A program made the translations under genes and the position numbers. The notes below the pieces were generated by a model. The model was not told where the DNA came from, did not search any database, and saw nothing but the letters and a program-made list of their open reading frames with translations. A DNA stretch of 39,500 bases from Nocardia speluncae NBRC 108251 (GTDB taxonomy: Bacteria > Actinomycetota > Actinomycetes > Mycobacteriales > Mycobacteriaceae): assembly GCF_001613245.1 (NCBI RefSeq), contig NZ_BDBZ01000025.1:1-39500 (forward strand), given 5' to 3'. Shown here in pieces: positions 17,249 to 24,875 of this stretch; within the stretch, counting starts at the first letter, position 1; the number at the start of each line of letters is the position of its first letter.

Positions 17249-18223
17249 ATGCGCGCAGCTCAGGTCAGCAAACTCGAAGGGCCGGAAGCGATCGAGATCG
17301 TCGACATCCCGGAGCCGGAACCCCTGCCCGGCGGGGTCGTCATCGATGTCCACGCGGCCGGGGTCGCATTCCCGGACGTGCTGATGACCCGCGGGCTGTA
17401 TCAGATGAAACCCGAGATGCCGTTCGTCGTCGGCGGTGAGGTCGCGGGTGTGGTCAGGGAAGCCCCAGCGGGTTCACACGTGAAACCGGGCGACCGGGTC
17501 TGCGCCCTCACCTTGCTCGGAAACGCCATGGCAGAGGTGGCCACCACCCGCGCCGAGATGGTTTTCGGGCTCCCGGACAACATCTCATTCGAAGCGGGCG
17601 CCGGAATCCTCTTCAACGATATGACCGTGCACTTCTGCCTGCGTAACCGCGGCAGGCTCGCCGAAGGCGAAACCGTGCTCGTGCACGGCGCGGCCGGCGG
17701 GATCGGCACCTCGACGCTGCGGATGGCGGCCGCGCTGGGCGCCGGACGGGTGATCGCAGTGGTCAGCACCGAGGCGAAAGCCGAAATCGCGCGCGCCCAG
17801 GGCGCCACCGATGTGGTGCTCACCGACGGCTGGCTCGATCGAGTCAAAGAACTCACCGGCAGCCGCGGTGTCGATATCGTTCTCGACCCCGTGGGCGGCG
17901 ACCGTTTCACCGACAGCATCCGCTCGTTGGCGCGCGGCGGCCGGCTGCTGGTGGTGGGCTTCACCGGCGGTGACATTCCCACGGTCAAGGTGAATCGTCT
18001 GCTGCTCAAGAACGTCGAGGTCGTCGGCGCCGGCTGGGGTGAATGGATGCTGTCGCACCCCGGCTACCTGACCGAGCAGTGGGCCGAGGTGGGGCCGCTG
18101 TTCGAGGCCGGCAAGATCGCGCCCCCGCAGCCGGTGCTGTTCCCGCTGGAGCAGGCTGCGCAGGCCGTGGCCGCGCTGGAAAACCGTGCTGCCACTGGCA
18201 AGGTCGTGGTCACCCTGCGCTGA
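17249..18223 (+). CDS. NADPH:quinone oxidoreductase (zinc-independent MDR family)
   Basis: Medium-chain dehydrogenase/reductase of 324 residues, the usual length for the quinone-oxidoreductase branch. It has an N-terminal GroES-like domain (about 1-120; HAAGVAFPDVLMTRGLYQ, FVVGGEVAGVV, VKPGDRV), a Rossmann domain (about 135-260) with the NADPH motif LVHGAAGGIGTSTLRMA, then GVDIVLDPVGGDRF and LVVGFTGG. The zinc-binding cysteines of alcohol dehydrogenases are absent, which fits a zinc-free quinone or enoyl reductase. The start is ATG 17249 with AAAGAGG seven bases before it. It stands alone, divergent from the thioesterase. The electron acceptor cannot be told from sequence. Confidence 0.92.
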   Translation: MRAAQVSKLEGPEAIEIVDIPEPEPLPGGVVIDVHAAGVAFPDVLMTRGLYQMKPEMPFVVGGEVAGVVREAPAGSHVKPGDRVCALTLLGNAMAEVATTRAEMVFGLPDNISFEAGAGILFNDMTVHFCLRNRGRLAEGETVLVHGAAGGIGTSTLRMAAALGAGRVIAVVSTEAKAEIARAQGATDVVLTDGWLDRVKELTGSRGVDIVLDPVGGDRFTDSIRSLARGGRLLVVGFTGGDIPTVKVNRLLLKNVEVVGAGWGEWMLSHPGYLTEQWAEVGPLFEAGKIAPPQPVLFPLEQAAQAVAALENRAATGKVVVTLR

Positions 18224-18302
18224 ACCGGCACCGCCGGCGTGGGATCCACGGGTGACCTGCGCCGCCTTCGGGGGTCGCTGTTTCGTCGGTATTGTTCACA
18301 CC

Positions 18303-18833
18303 ATGCGGATCAGGTCGGCGATAGTCCTCGGGTTAACCGCGGCGTTTGCTCTGGCGGGGTGTGGTTCCGACGCCGGCTCCGAGGTAGCCGACGGTCCGCG
18401 GGGTCCCGCTCCCAAGGTGGCCGCGCTGGGTCCGTTCGTGGGGGAGTGCGGACACGTCACCGACGACGAGGTCCGCGATATCGGGGGGCTCGGCCAGGTT
18501 GCGCAGTCGTACAAGAACGCGGTCGGCTGCAACTGGCAGTCCGGTGGCCTGAGTGGTGCGTCGATAACGTTCGCTTCATATCGGGGCAGTCCGTTGGAGC
18601 GGGAGAAGGCATGGGTCACCACGCACGGCCGGCCACCGGAACCGATCACCGTGGGGGGACGCCCGGGTTTCGCGGCGCTGGATCCGAGCAGCCGTATCTG
18701 CGATCTGGCGGTGCAGCTCGACGACGATTTCTTCGAATGGTCGACCGCGCTGGGTGGCTATTCCGATATCGGCGGCAATCCGTGTGATCGCAGCCGCGCG
18801 CTCGCCGAACTGACCATCGAGCGGCTGGAGTGA
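18303..18833 (+). CDS. DUF3558 lipoprotein 1
   Basis: Secreted lipoprotein of 176 residues, DUF3558 type and specific to actinobacteria. A signal peptide (MRIRSAIVLGLTAAFALAGC) ends in the lipobox LAGC, with lipidated Cys20. The mature part has the family's paired-cysteine pattern (GECGHVTDDEVRDIGG, NAVGCNWQSGG, SSRICDLAVQL, NPCDRSRALAELTIERL). ATG 18303 has no ribosome site but TATTGT (18290-18295) lies seven bases upstream, suggesting a leaderless transcript. It is followed four bases later by a second DUF3558 gene, so the two are one operon. The function of the family is unknown. Location is the outer face of the membrane. Confidence 0.88.
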   Translation: MRIRSAIVLGLTAAFALAGCGSDAGSEVADGPRGPAPKVAALGPFVGECGHVTDDEVRDIGGLGQVAQSYKNAVGCNWQSGGLSGASITFASYRGSPLEREKAWVTTHGRPPEPITVGGRPGFAALDPSSRICDLAVQLDDDFFEWSTALGGYSDIGGNPCDRSRALAELTIERLE

Positions 18834-18837
18834 AACG

Positions 18838-19398
18838 ATGACGTTGCGCGAACGATCCGGCCGCGGCCGAATCCGCACGCTGGCCGCGTCGGCGGCGATA
18901 CTGGTGGCCGCCGTCTTCGGTGCGGGCTGTGGTAGCACGGTGGACGGTACGGCCCTGCCGGTCGGCGGCGGAGAAACCGTCGATACCACACAGATCGACA
19001 AACTGCTCCGCGAATGCGATGTGGTCACCGACCAGCAGATCATCGACGCTCTCGGCGGTAACACCTATATCAGCGACTCGTTCTTCGGTGCAGTGTGCAT
19101 GTGGGATATCGGCGGCGGCTCCGGGATGCTCACACTGAACTGGTACGAGAACGGATCGTTGCGCAACGAGCAGGAGACCAACGACAAACTCGGCTACACG
19201 AGCACGAAGACCACGGTGCAGGGCACGATCGCGCTGGAAATCCGCCGGCCGAACGATCCGAACTCTTGCGGTATGACGGCCAGTGCGGCCGACTCGGGAG
19301 TTATCGGCTGGTGGGTGAATTCCGCTCCCGGTGCCACTGCCGACCCCTGCGCTGCCGCGAAGAAACTCCTCGAACTCACGCTCAACATCGCGCGATGA
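18838..19398 (+). CDS. DUF3558 lipoprotein 2
   Basis: Secreted lipoprotein of 186 residues, paralogous to the gene before it. A long signal peptide with an arginine-rich n-region (RERSGRGRIRTLAAS) and lipobox GAGC sits at about residues 28-31. The mature domain repeats the DUF3558 pattern: LLRECDVVTDQQIIDALGG, GAVCMWDIGGGSGMLTLNW, DPNSCGMTAS and TADPCAAAKKLLELTL. Its start is four bases after the previous stop, so translation is coupled. It ends one base before a short palindrome and about 22 bases before the str operon promoter. Function unknown. The tandem pair suggests they act together at the cell envelope. Confidence 0.87.
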   Translation: MTLRERSGRGRIRTLAASAAILVAAVFGAGCGSTVDGTALPVGGGETVDTTQIDKLLRECDVVTDQQIIDALGGNTYISDSFFGAVCMWDIGGGSGMLTLNWYENGSLRNEQETNDKLGYTSTKTTVQGTIALEIRRPNDPNSCGMTASAADSGVIGWWVNSAPGATADPCAAAKKLLELTLNIAR

Positions 19399-19399
19399 A

Positions 19400-19415
19400 G
19401 GGTACAGTTGTACCC
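19400..19415. promoter_or_regulatory. Palindrome upstream of the str operon promoter
   Basis: Inverted repeat GGGTACA-GT-TGTACCC (perfect 7-bp arms), starting just after the DUF3558 gene 2 stop and ending five bases before the -35 box at 19421. It could be an operator for the ribosomal-protein operon or a short terminator for the lipoprotein genes. The two-base gap is too tight for an RNA hairpin with full pairing, which favours a DNA-binding site. Confidence 0.45.
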
Positions 19416-19420
19416 CTGTT

Positions 19421-19450
19421 TTGACCGTGTCATCGGCGTCCGAGTACAGT
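19421..19450 (+). promoter_or_regulatory. str operon promoter (-35/-10)
   Basis: TTGACC (19421-19426) and TACAGT (19445-19450) separated by 18 bases, close to the actinobacterial housekeeping sigma consensus. A start near 19457 would give a leader of about 200 bases before rpsL. This long leader may carry regulation, but no known riboswitch was recognised in it. Confidence 0.7.
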
Positions 19451-19660
19451 GGACGGCTGTGCCCGGAAGGATACGGGCAAGTTCGAGCGCAGACGTAGGC
19501 CAGCGAGAGCGGCTGACGATTCCAGCGTGCCTGTAATTCGGGCCCTGAACTGCGTGCGACACGCCCGACCTCGGGACGCGAGAAACGTGGTTGGACGTGC
19601 GGGTGAAAGCTCGATGAACAGACCTGACACCGCCAGAACCGATTAAAGGAAAGCCGGTCT

Positions 19661-20035
19661 ATGCCAACCATCAACCAGCTGGTCCGTAAGGGTCGTCGCG
19701 ACAAGGTCGCCAAGACCAAGACCGCGGCCCTCAAGGGGAGCCCGCAGCGTCGTGGCGTGTGCACCCGCGTGTACACCACCACCCCGAAGAAGCCGAACTC
19801 CGCGCTCCGCAAGGTCGCGCGTGTTCGCCTGACCAGCGCGGTCGAGGTCACGGCCTACATCCCCGGCGAAGGCCACAACCTGCAGGAGCACTCGATGGTG
19901 CTCGTCCGCGGTGGTCGTGTGAAGGACCTTCCCGGTGTGCGTTACAAGATCATTCGCGGATCGCTGGACACCCAGGGTGTGAAGAACCGCAAGCAGGCCC
20001 GCAGCCGTTACGGCGCCAAGAAGGAGAAGAGCTGA
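19661..20035 (+). CDS. rpsL: 30S ribosomal protein S12
   Basis: Ribosomal protein of the decoding centre and target site of streptomycin resistance mutations. It has 124 residues, the full family length (MPTINQLVRKGRRDKV, TTPKKPNSALRKVARVRLT, RVKDLPGVRYKIIRGSLD). Both lysines that mutate in streptomycin resistance (positions equivalent to 43 and 88, in TPKKPN and GRVKDLPG) are the wild-type lysine here. The start is ATG with GGAAAG seven bases upstream. It is first gene of the str operon and ends one base before rpsG. Confidence 0.99.
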   Translation: MPTINQLVRKGRRDKVAKTKTAALKGSPQRRGVCTRVYTTTPKKPNSALRKVARVRLTSAVEVTAYIPGEGHNLQEHSMVLVRGGRVKDLPGVRYKIIRGSLDTQGVKNRKQARSRYGAKKEKS

Positions 20036-20036
20036 T

Positions 20037-20507
20037 ATGCCTCGCAAGGGCCCCGCTCCCAAGCGTCCGCTGATCAACGACCCGGTCTATGGGTCGCCGC
20101 TGGTGACGCAGCTGGTGAACAAGATTCTTCTCGACGGCAAGAAGTCCACCGCCGAGCGCATTGTGTACGGCGCAATGGAGCAGGCGCGCGAAAAGACGGG
20201 CACCGATCCGGTGGTCACTCTCAAGCGCGCGCTGGACAACGTCAAGCCGGCCCTCGAGGTCAAGCCGCGCCGCGTCGGTGGCGCCACCTACCAGGTTCCG
20301 GTCGAGGTCCGTCCCGGCCGCTCCAACACTCTCGCGCTGCGCTGGCTGGTCAACTACTCGCGGGCGCGCCGTGAGAAGACCATGGTCGAGCGCCTGGCCA
20401 ACGAACTGCTGGATGCCAGCAACGGCCTCGGTGCTTCGGTCAAGCGTCGTGAAGACACCCACAAGATGGCCGAGTCCAACCGGGCCTTCGCGCACTACCG
20501 CTGGTGA
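20037..20507 (+). CDS. rpsG: 30S ribosomal protein S7
   Basis: Primary 16S rRNA-binding protein of the small-subunit head. It has 156 residues, the usual length (MPRKGPAPKRPLINDPVYGS, RRVGGATYQVPVEVRPGR, LRWLVNYSRARREKTM, KREDTHKMAESNRAFAHYRW). The start ATG is one base after the rpsL stop and GGAGAAGAG at the end of rpsL serves as ribosome site, so the two are translationally coupled. In E. coli S7 represses this operon by binding between rpsL and rpsG. Here that gap is one base, so the E. coli site cannot be present in the same form. Confidence 0.99.
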   Translation: MPRKGPAPKRPLINDPVYGSPLVTQLVNKILLDGKKSTAERIVYGAMEQAREKTGTDPVVTLKRALDNVKPALEVKPRRVGGATYQVPVEVRPGRSNTLALRWLVNYSRARREKTMVERLANELLDASNGLGASVKRREDTHKMAESNRAFAHYRW

Positions 20508-20543
20508 TGTCTGTCCGGCCCATCGCTCGGGTCGGGAGGCTTA

Positions 20544-20560
20544 CGGAAGCACCGCTTCCG
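20544..20560 (+). terminator. Hairpin between rpsG and fusA, with a -35-like box after it
   Basis: Perfect 7-bp stem (CGGAAGC at 20544-20550, complement at 20554-20560) with an ACC loop, in the 123-base gap between rpsG and fusA. A perfect TTGACA (20563-20568) follows three bases later, though no convincing -10 lies at the right distance. The gap could hold partial termination plus a separate fusA promoter. Confidence 0.4.
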
Positions 20561-20630
20561 CTTTGACAGATATGGCGACCGGAAGGTCGTCGGCGAGAAT
20601 CCCAACTAGCTACGAGCGGGGAAGAATTCC

Positions 20631-22733
20631 GTGGCACAGGACGTGCTCACCGACCTGAACAAGGTCCGCAACATCGGCATCATGGCTCACATCGATGCGG
20701 GTAAAACCACTACGACCGAACGCATCCTCTTCTACACCGGTGTGAATTACAAGCTCGGTGAAACCCATGACGGTGCGTCGACCACCGACTGGATGGAACA
20801 GGAGCAGGAGCGCGGTATCACCATCACCTCCGCGGCGGTGACCTGCTTCTGGAACCAGAACCAGATCAATATCATCGACACCCCCGGCCACGTCGATTTC
20901 ACCGTCGAGGTGGAACGCAGCCTGCGTGTGCTCGATGGCGCCGTCGCCGTCTTCGACGGCAAAGAGGGTGTGGAGCCGCAGTCCGAGCAGGTGTGGCGTC
21001 AGGCCGACAAGTACGACGTGCCGCGGATCTGTTTCGTCAACAAGATGGACAAGCTCGGTGCGGATTTCTACTTCACCGTGCAGACCATCAAGGACCGTCT
21101 CGGTGCCAAGCCGCTGGTCATCCAGCTGCCGATCGGTGCGGAAGACACGTTCGAGGGTGTCGTCGACCTGGTCGAGATGAAGGCCAAGGTCTGGACCGGC
21201 GAAACCAAGCTGGGCGAGAAGTACGAACTCCAGGACATCCCGGCCGATCTGGTCGAGAAGGCCGAGCAGTACCGGCAGGAACTGCTGGAGACCGTGGCGG
21301 AGTCCGACGAGGCGCTGCTGGACAAGTTCTTCGGCGGGGAAGATCTCACGATCGACGAGATCAAGGGCGCCATCCGCAAGATGACGGTCAACTCCGAGCT
21401 CTACCCGGTGCTGTGCGGGTCGGCGTTCAAGAACAAGGGCGTGCAGCCCATGCTCGACGCCGTGATCGACTACCTGCCGTCGCCGCTGGACGTCGAGTCG
21501 GTGCAGGGGCATGCGCCCGGTAAAGAGGACGAGGTCCTCACCCGTAAGCCGAGTGCCGACGAGCCGTTCGCCGCGCTGGCGTTCAAGATCGCCGTGCACC
21601 CGTTCTTCGGCAAGCTGACCTACATCCGCGTCTACTCCGGCAAGGTTGATTCCGGGGCCCAGGTCATCAACGCGACCAAGGGCAAGAAGGAACGTCTGGG
21701 CAAGCTGTTCCAGATGCATTCCAACAAGGAGAACCCGGTTCCTTCGGTCAGCACCGGCCATATCTACGCGGTCATCGGCCTGAAGGACACCACCACCGGT
21801 GACACCCTGTGCGATCCGAACAACCAGATCGTGCTGGAGTCCATGACCTTCCCGGACCCGGTCATCCAGGTCTCCATCGAGCCCAAGACCAAGTCCGACC
21901 AGGAGAAGCTGGGCACCGCGATCCAGAAGCTCGCCGAAGAGGACCCCACCTTCACGGTGAAGCTGGACGACGAGACCGGCCAGACCGTTATCGGCGGTAT
22001 GGGCGAGCTGCACCTCGACATCCTGGTCGACCGGATGAAGCGCGAATTCAAGGTAGAGGCCAACGTCGGCAAGCCGCAGGTGGCCTACCGCGAGACCATC
22101 ACCAAGAAGGTCGAGAAGCTCGAGTTCACCCACAAGAAGCAGACGGGTGGTTCGGGTCAGTTCGCGAAGGTGATCATCGCCCTGGAGCCGTTCGTCGGCG
22201 AGGACGGTGCGCACTACGAATTCGAGAACAAGGTCACCGGCGGCCGTGTGCCGAGGGAATACATCCCTTCGGTCGACGCGGGTGCGCAGGACGCCATGCA
22301 GTACGGTGTGCTCGCCGGTTACCCGCTGGTCAACCTGAAGGTGCTCCTGCTCGACGGTGCATACCACGACGTCGACTCCTCGGAGATGGCGTTCAAGATC
22401 GCCGGATCGCAGGCCCTCAAGGAAGCGGCCCGCAAGGCCGGTCCGGTGATCCTCGAACCGCTGATGGCGGTCGAGGTCACCACGCCCGAGGACTACATGG
22501 GCGATGTGATCGGCGACCTGAACTCCCGCCGTGGCCAGATCCAGGCCATGGAGGAACGCAGTGGTGCCCGTGTCGTCAAGGCGCTGGTTCCGCTCTCGGA
22601 GATGTTCGGCTACATCGGTGACCTGCGGTCGAAGACCCAGGGCCGGGCGAACTACTCCATGGTGTTCGATTCGTACGCGGAGGTTCCGGCCAACGTGTCG
22701 AAGGAGATCATCGCCAAGGCGACCGGCGAGTAA
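20631..22733 (+). CDS. fusA: Translation elongation factor G
   Basis: GTPase that drives ribosomal translocation. It has 700 residues, full length. The G domain has the P-loop AHIDAGKTTTTERI, switch II DTPGHVDF and the NKMDKLGADF motif. The switch I region is ERGITITSAAV. Domains II to V follow (GGMGELHLDILVDRMKREF, GGRVPREYIPSVDAG, LNSRRGQIQAMEER). The start is GTG at 20631 (AQDVLTDLNKVRN) after GGGGAAG about six bases upstream. Third gene of the str operon. No substitution was noticed in a position I can tie to fusidic-acid resistance with confidence. Confidence 0.99.
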   Translation: MAQDVLTDLNKVRNIGIMAHIDAGKTTTTERILFYTGVNYKLGETHDGASTTDWMEQEQERGITITSAAVTCFWNQNQINIIDTPGHVDFTVEVERSLRVLDGAVAVFDGKEGVEPQSEQVWRQADKYDVPRICFVNKMDKLGADFYFTVQTIKDRLGAKPLVIQLPIGAEDTFEGVVDLVEMKAKVWTGETKLGEKYELQDIPADLVEKAEQYRQELLETVAESDEALLDKFFGGEDLTIDEIKGAIRKMTVNSELYPVLCGSAFKNKGVQPMLDAVIDYLPSPLDVESVQGHAPGKEDEVLTRKPSADEPFAALAFKIAVHPFFGKLTYIRVYSGKVDSGAQVINATKGKKERLGKLFQMHSNKENPVPSVSTGHIYAVIGLKDTTTGDTLCDPNNQIVLESMTFPDPVIQVSIEPKTKSDQEKLGTAIQKLAEEDPTFTVKLDDETGQTVIGGMGELHLDILVDRMKREFKVEANVGKPQVAYRETITKKVEKLEFTHKKQTGGSGQFAKVIIALEPFVGEDGAHYEFENKVTGGRVPREYIPSVDAGAQDAMQYGVLAGYPLVNLKVLLLDGAYHDVDSSEMAFKIAGSQALKEAARKAGPVILEPLMAVEVTTPEDYMGDVIGDLNSRRGQIQAMEERSGARVVKALVPLSEMFGYIGDLRSKTQGRANYSMVFDSYAEVPANVSKEIIAKATGE

Positions 22734-22740
22734 GTGCCCC

Positions 22741-22769
22741 TCCGGGGCGGGTAGCTCGCCCGCCCCGGA
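22741..22769 (+). terminator. Hairpin between fusA and tuf
   Basis: Perfect 11-bp stem (TCCGGGGCGGG at 22741-22751, complement at 22759-22769) with a seven-base loop, eight bases after the fusA stop and about 100 bases before tuf. It may cause partial termination or protect the upstream mRNA 3' end, letting tuf be expressed at a different level from fusA. Confidence 0.6.
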
Positions 22770-22870
22770 TCTCCCGGGAGTTTGTACAACCCGTTAGTTC
22801 CCCGCGTAAGTGGGGATGACCCCCGCACTGCTGCAACTGCAAGCACCAACAAGTCCAGGAGGACCACACA

Positions 22871-24061
22871 GTGGCGAAGGCGAAGTTCGAGCGGACAAAG
22901 CCGCACGTCAACATCGGCACCATCGGTCACGTCGACCACGGCAAGACCACGCTGACCGCAGCGATCACCAAGGTGCTGGCGGAGAAGTACCCGGAGCTGA
23001 ACGAGAGCTTCGCTTTCGATCAGATCGATAAGGCGCCGGAGGAGAAGGCTCGTGGTATCACGATCAACATCTCCCACGTCGAGTACCAGACCGAGAAGCG
23101 TCACTACGCGCACGTCGACGCCCCCGGCCACGCCGACTACATCAAGAACATGATCACCGGTGCGGCTCAGATGGACGGCGCCATCCTGGTGGTCGCGGCG
23201 ACCGACGGTCCGATGCCGCAGACCCGTGAGCACGTGCTGCTCGCTCGTCAGGTCGGTGTGCCCTACATCCTGGTCGCGCTGAACAAGTCGGACATGGTCG
23301 ACGACGAGGAAATCCTCGAGCTCGTCGAGATGGAGGTCCGCGAGCTGCTGGCTTCGCAGGAGTTCGACGAGGACGCCCCCGTCGTGCGTGTTTCCGGCCT
23401 GAAGGCGCTGGAGGGCGACGCGAAGTGGAGCGAGTCGATCGTCGAGCTGATGAACGCGGTCGACGAGTCCATCCCGGATCCGGTGCGTGAGACCGATCTC
23501 CCGTTCCTGATGCCGATCGAGGACGTCTTCACCATTACCGGTCGTGGCACCGTGGTGACCGGTCGCGTCGAGCGCGGCACGATCAATCTGAACGCCGAGG
23601 TCGAGATCGTCGGCATCAAGCCGGAGAAGACGAAGACCACCATCACCGGTATCGAGATGTTCCGCAAGATGCTGGACAGTGCCGAGGCCGGTGACAACGC
23701 GGGCCTGCTGATCCGTGGTATCAAGCGTGAAGATGTGGAGCGCGGCCAGGTCGTCGTCAAGCCGGGCACCACCACCCCGCACACCGAGTTCGAGGGCCAG
23801 GCCTACATCCTGTCCAAGGACGAGGGCGGCCGCCACACCCCGTTCTTCAACAACTACCGTCCGCAGTTCTACTTCCGTACCACGGACGTGACGGGCGTTG
23901 TGACCCTGCCCGAGGGCACCGAGATGGTTATGCCCGGCGACAACACCGAGATGTCGGTTGTGCTGATCCAGCCGGTCGCCATGGACGAGGGTCTGCGTTT
24001 CGCGATCCGTGAAGGTGGCCGCACCGTCGGCGCCGGTCGGGTTACGAAGATCCTGAAGTGA
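22871..24061 (+). CDS. tuf: Translation elongation factor Tu
   Basis: GTPase that brings aminoacyl-tRNA to the ribosome. It has 396 residues, full length. The P-loop is GHVDHGKTTL, with switch I RGITIN, switch II DAPGHADYI, NKSDMVDD, then the two beta-barrel domains (VGIKPEKTKTTITGIEMFRK, GGRHTPFFNNYRPQFYFR). The C-terminus is GGRTVGAGRVTKILK. The start is GTG 22871 with AGGAGGA seven bases upstream. The last 39 coding bases plus the bases just after the stop recur in degenerate form at 24745-24799, on the far side of the next gene. It is the last gene of the str operon and is followed by a strong terminator. Confidence 0.99.
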   Translation: MAKAKFERTKPHVNIGTIGHVDHGKTTLTAAITKVLAEKYPELNESFAFDQIDKAPEEKARGITINISHVEYQTEKRHYAHVDAPGHADYIKNMITGAAQMDGAILVVAATDGPMPQTREHVLLARQVGVPYILVALNKSDMVDDEEILELVEMEVRELLASQEFDEDAPVVRVSGLKALEGDAKWSESIVELMNAVDESIPDPVRETDLPFLMPIEDVFTITGRGTVVTGRVERGTINLNAEVEIVGIKPEKTKTTITGIEMFRKMLDSAEAGDNAGLLIRGIKREDVERGQVVVKPGTTTPHTEFEGQAYILSKDEGGRHTPFFNNYRPQFYFRTTDVTGVVTLPEGTEMVMPGDNTEMSVVLIQPVAMDEGLRFAIREGGRTVGAGRVTKILK

Positions 24062-24077
24062 TTCGCTGAATCGCTGA
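24023..24077 (+). repeat. tuf 3'-end direct repeat, original copy
   Basis: End of tuf and the 16 bases after its stop, matching 24745-24799 at 46 of 55 positions without gaps when aligned by hand. The longest identical blocks are CGGGTTACGAAGA and TCGCTGAATCGCTGA. The two copies are 722 bases apart and flank one complete gene. Confidence 0.8.
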
Positions 24078-24112
24078 AACGGCGTCGCTCCGAAAAGGGA
24101 GCGGCGCCGTTT
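24077..24112 (+). terminator. str operon terminator after tuf
   Basis: A 15-bp stem with one G-T wobble (AAACGGCGTCGCTCC at 24077-24091, partner at 24098-24112), loop GAAAAG, running into TTTCGTTT. It lies 16 bases after the tuf stop. This is the best classical Rho-independent terminator of the window. Confidence 0.9.
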
Positions 24113-24244
24113 TTCGTTTCACGCAATGATGCAGGTAGGAGCACCGACCGCAAGCCGACGCTTTCCATGCGCCGGCCGGTCTGATAACGCTCGTACTTCT
24201 CAGCCGATGTTATGGGTGTCCGATGTCGAACGAAGGAACTCGGT

Positions 24245-24745
24245 TTGATACGTAAAGCTGCCGCTGCCCTGTCACTCGCCTTCGCCGCCACGGCGGCCGG
24301 TGCCGGCACCGCCGGTGCTACTCCAGAAGTCCCCGCCACACCCGAATCGTGCCCCGCGGTTCCCGCCGACCGAGTTGACGACGCCGTCAGCCGGCTACCG
24401 CAAGCTTTCCCGGATGTGCCGTGGAAAGTGACGGGAAGTGGTTCGTCCGTCGACTGCGCACTGAACTGGGTGCAGGTCGACCCGGATGGCGCGACCGGGA
24501 GTTCCCCCACACATATCCTGCTCTTCGACCACTTCAAGTACGGGAGCACAGCGACCGAGGACCCCGAGGCATTCGTCAACGTTGCCGGCAGCGACGCACC
24601 CGGGCAGATCACCATCACTTTCCGGTGGCTGAACCCCGGCGACCCCAACGCGAATCCCACCGGCCGGGCCGACGTGCGCTACCAGCTCTTCCCGCAGTCA
24701 CCGCCGGGGCCGATAGACCCGATTCCGCCAGAGGTGACCGGCTGA
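24245..24745 (+). CDS. Secreted protein of the LppP/LprE type
   Basis: Exported protein of 166 residues resembling the actinobacterial LppP/LprE family. Typical stretches are ESCPAVPADRVDDAVSRLP, DCALNWVQVDPDGATGSSP, THILLFDHFKYGSTATEDP and QITITFRWL. Unlike family lipoproteins it has no lipobox. The signal peptide (IRKAAAALSLAFAATAAG) appears to end at AGA-TP, so the product should be released or wall-held. The start is taken as TTG at 24245 because GAAGGA lies about eight bases before it and it begins the signal peptide with a short RK n-region. ATG 24212 would add 11 residues that spoil the signal. Two Cys remain in the mature part (a likely disulphide). The gene lies between the two copies of the tuf 3' end and its stop touches the second copy. 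Function unknown. Confidence 0.78.
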   Translation: MIRKAAAALSLAFAATAAGAGTAGATPEVPATPESCPAVPADRVDDAVSRLPQAFPDVPWKVTGSGSSVDCALNWVQVDPDGATGSSPTHILLFDHFKYGSTATEDPEAFVNVAGSDAPGQITITFRWLNPGDPNANPTGRADVRYQLFPQSPPGPIDPIPPEVTG

Positions 24746-24799
24746 CAATCGGCGTCGGCCGGGTTACGAAGAGCATCAAGGGAATCGCTGAATCGCTGA
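24745..24799 (+). repeat. Degenerate copy of the tuf 3' end
   Basis: Matches 24023-24077 at 46 of 55 positions. In the tuf reading frame it reads TIGVGRVTKSIKG, against tuf TVGAGRVTKILK-stop. The stop codon has become GGA and the frame runs on to a stop at 24810. The match begins at the last base of the secreted-protein gene. It may be the relic of a recombination or integration event using the tuf 3' end, or the last trace of a second tuf copy. The tuf terminator is not repeated. No ribosome site or other gene signal was seen here. Confidence 0.75.
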
Positions 24800-24875
24800 G
24801 AGCGGCATGAATTCCTGGACATCAATGTCTGCATCATCGCTGTGCACTGAGCTGCAGGGCGATTGCGGTGCTTGG

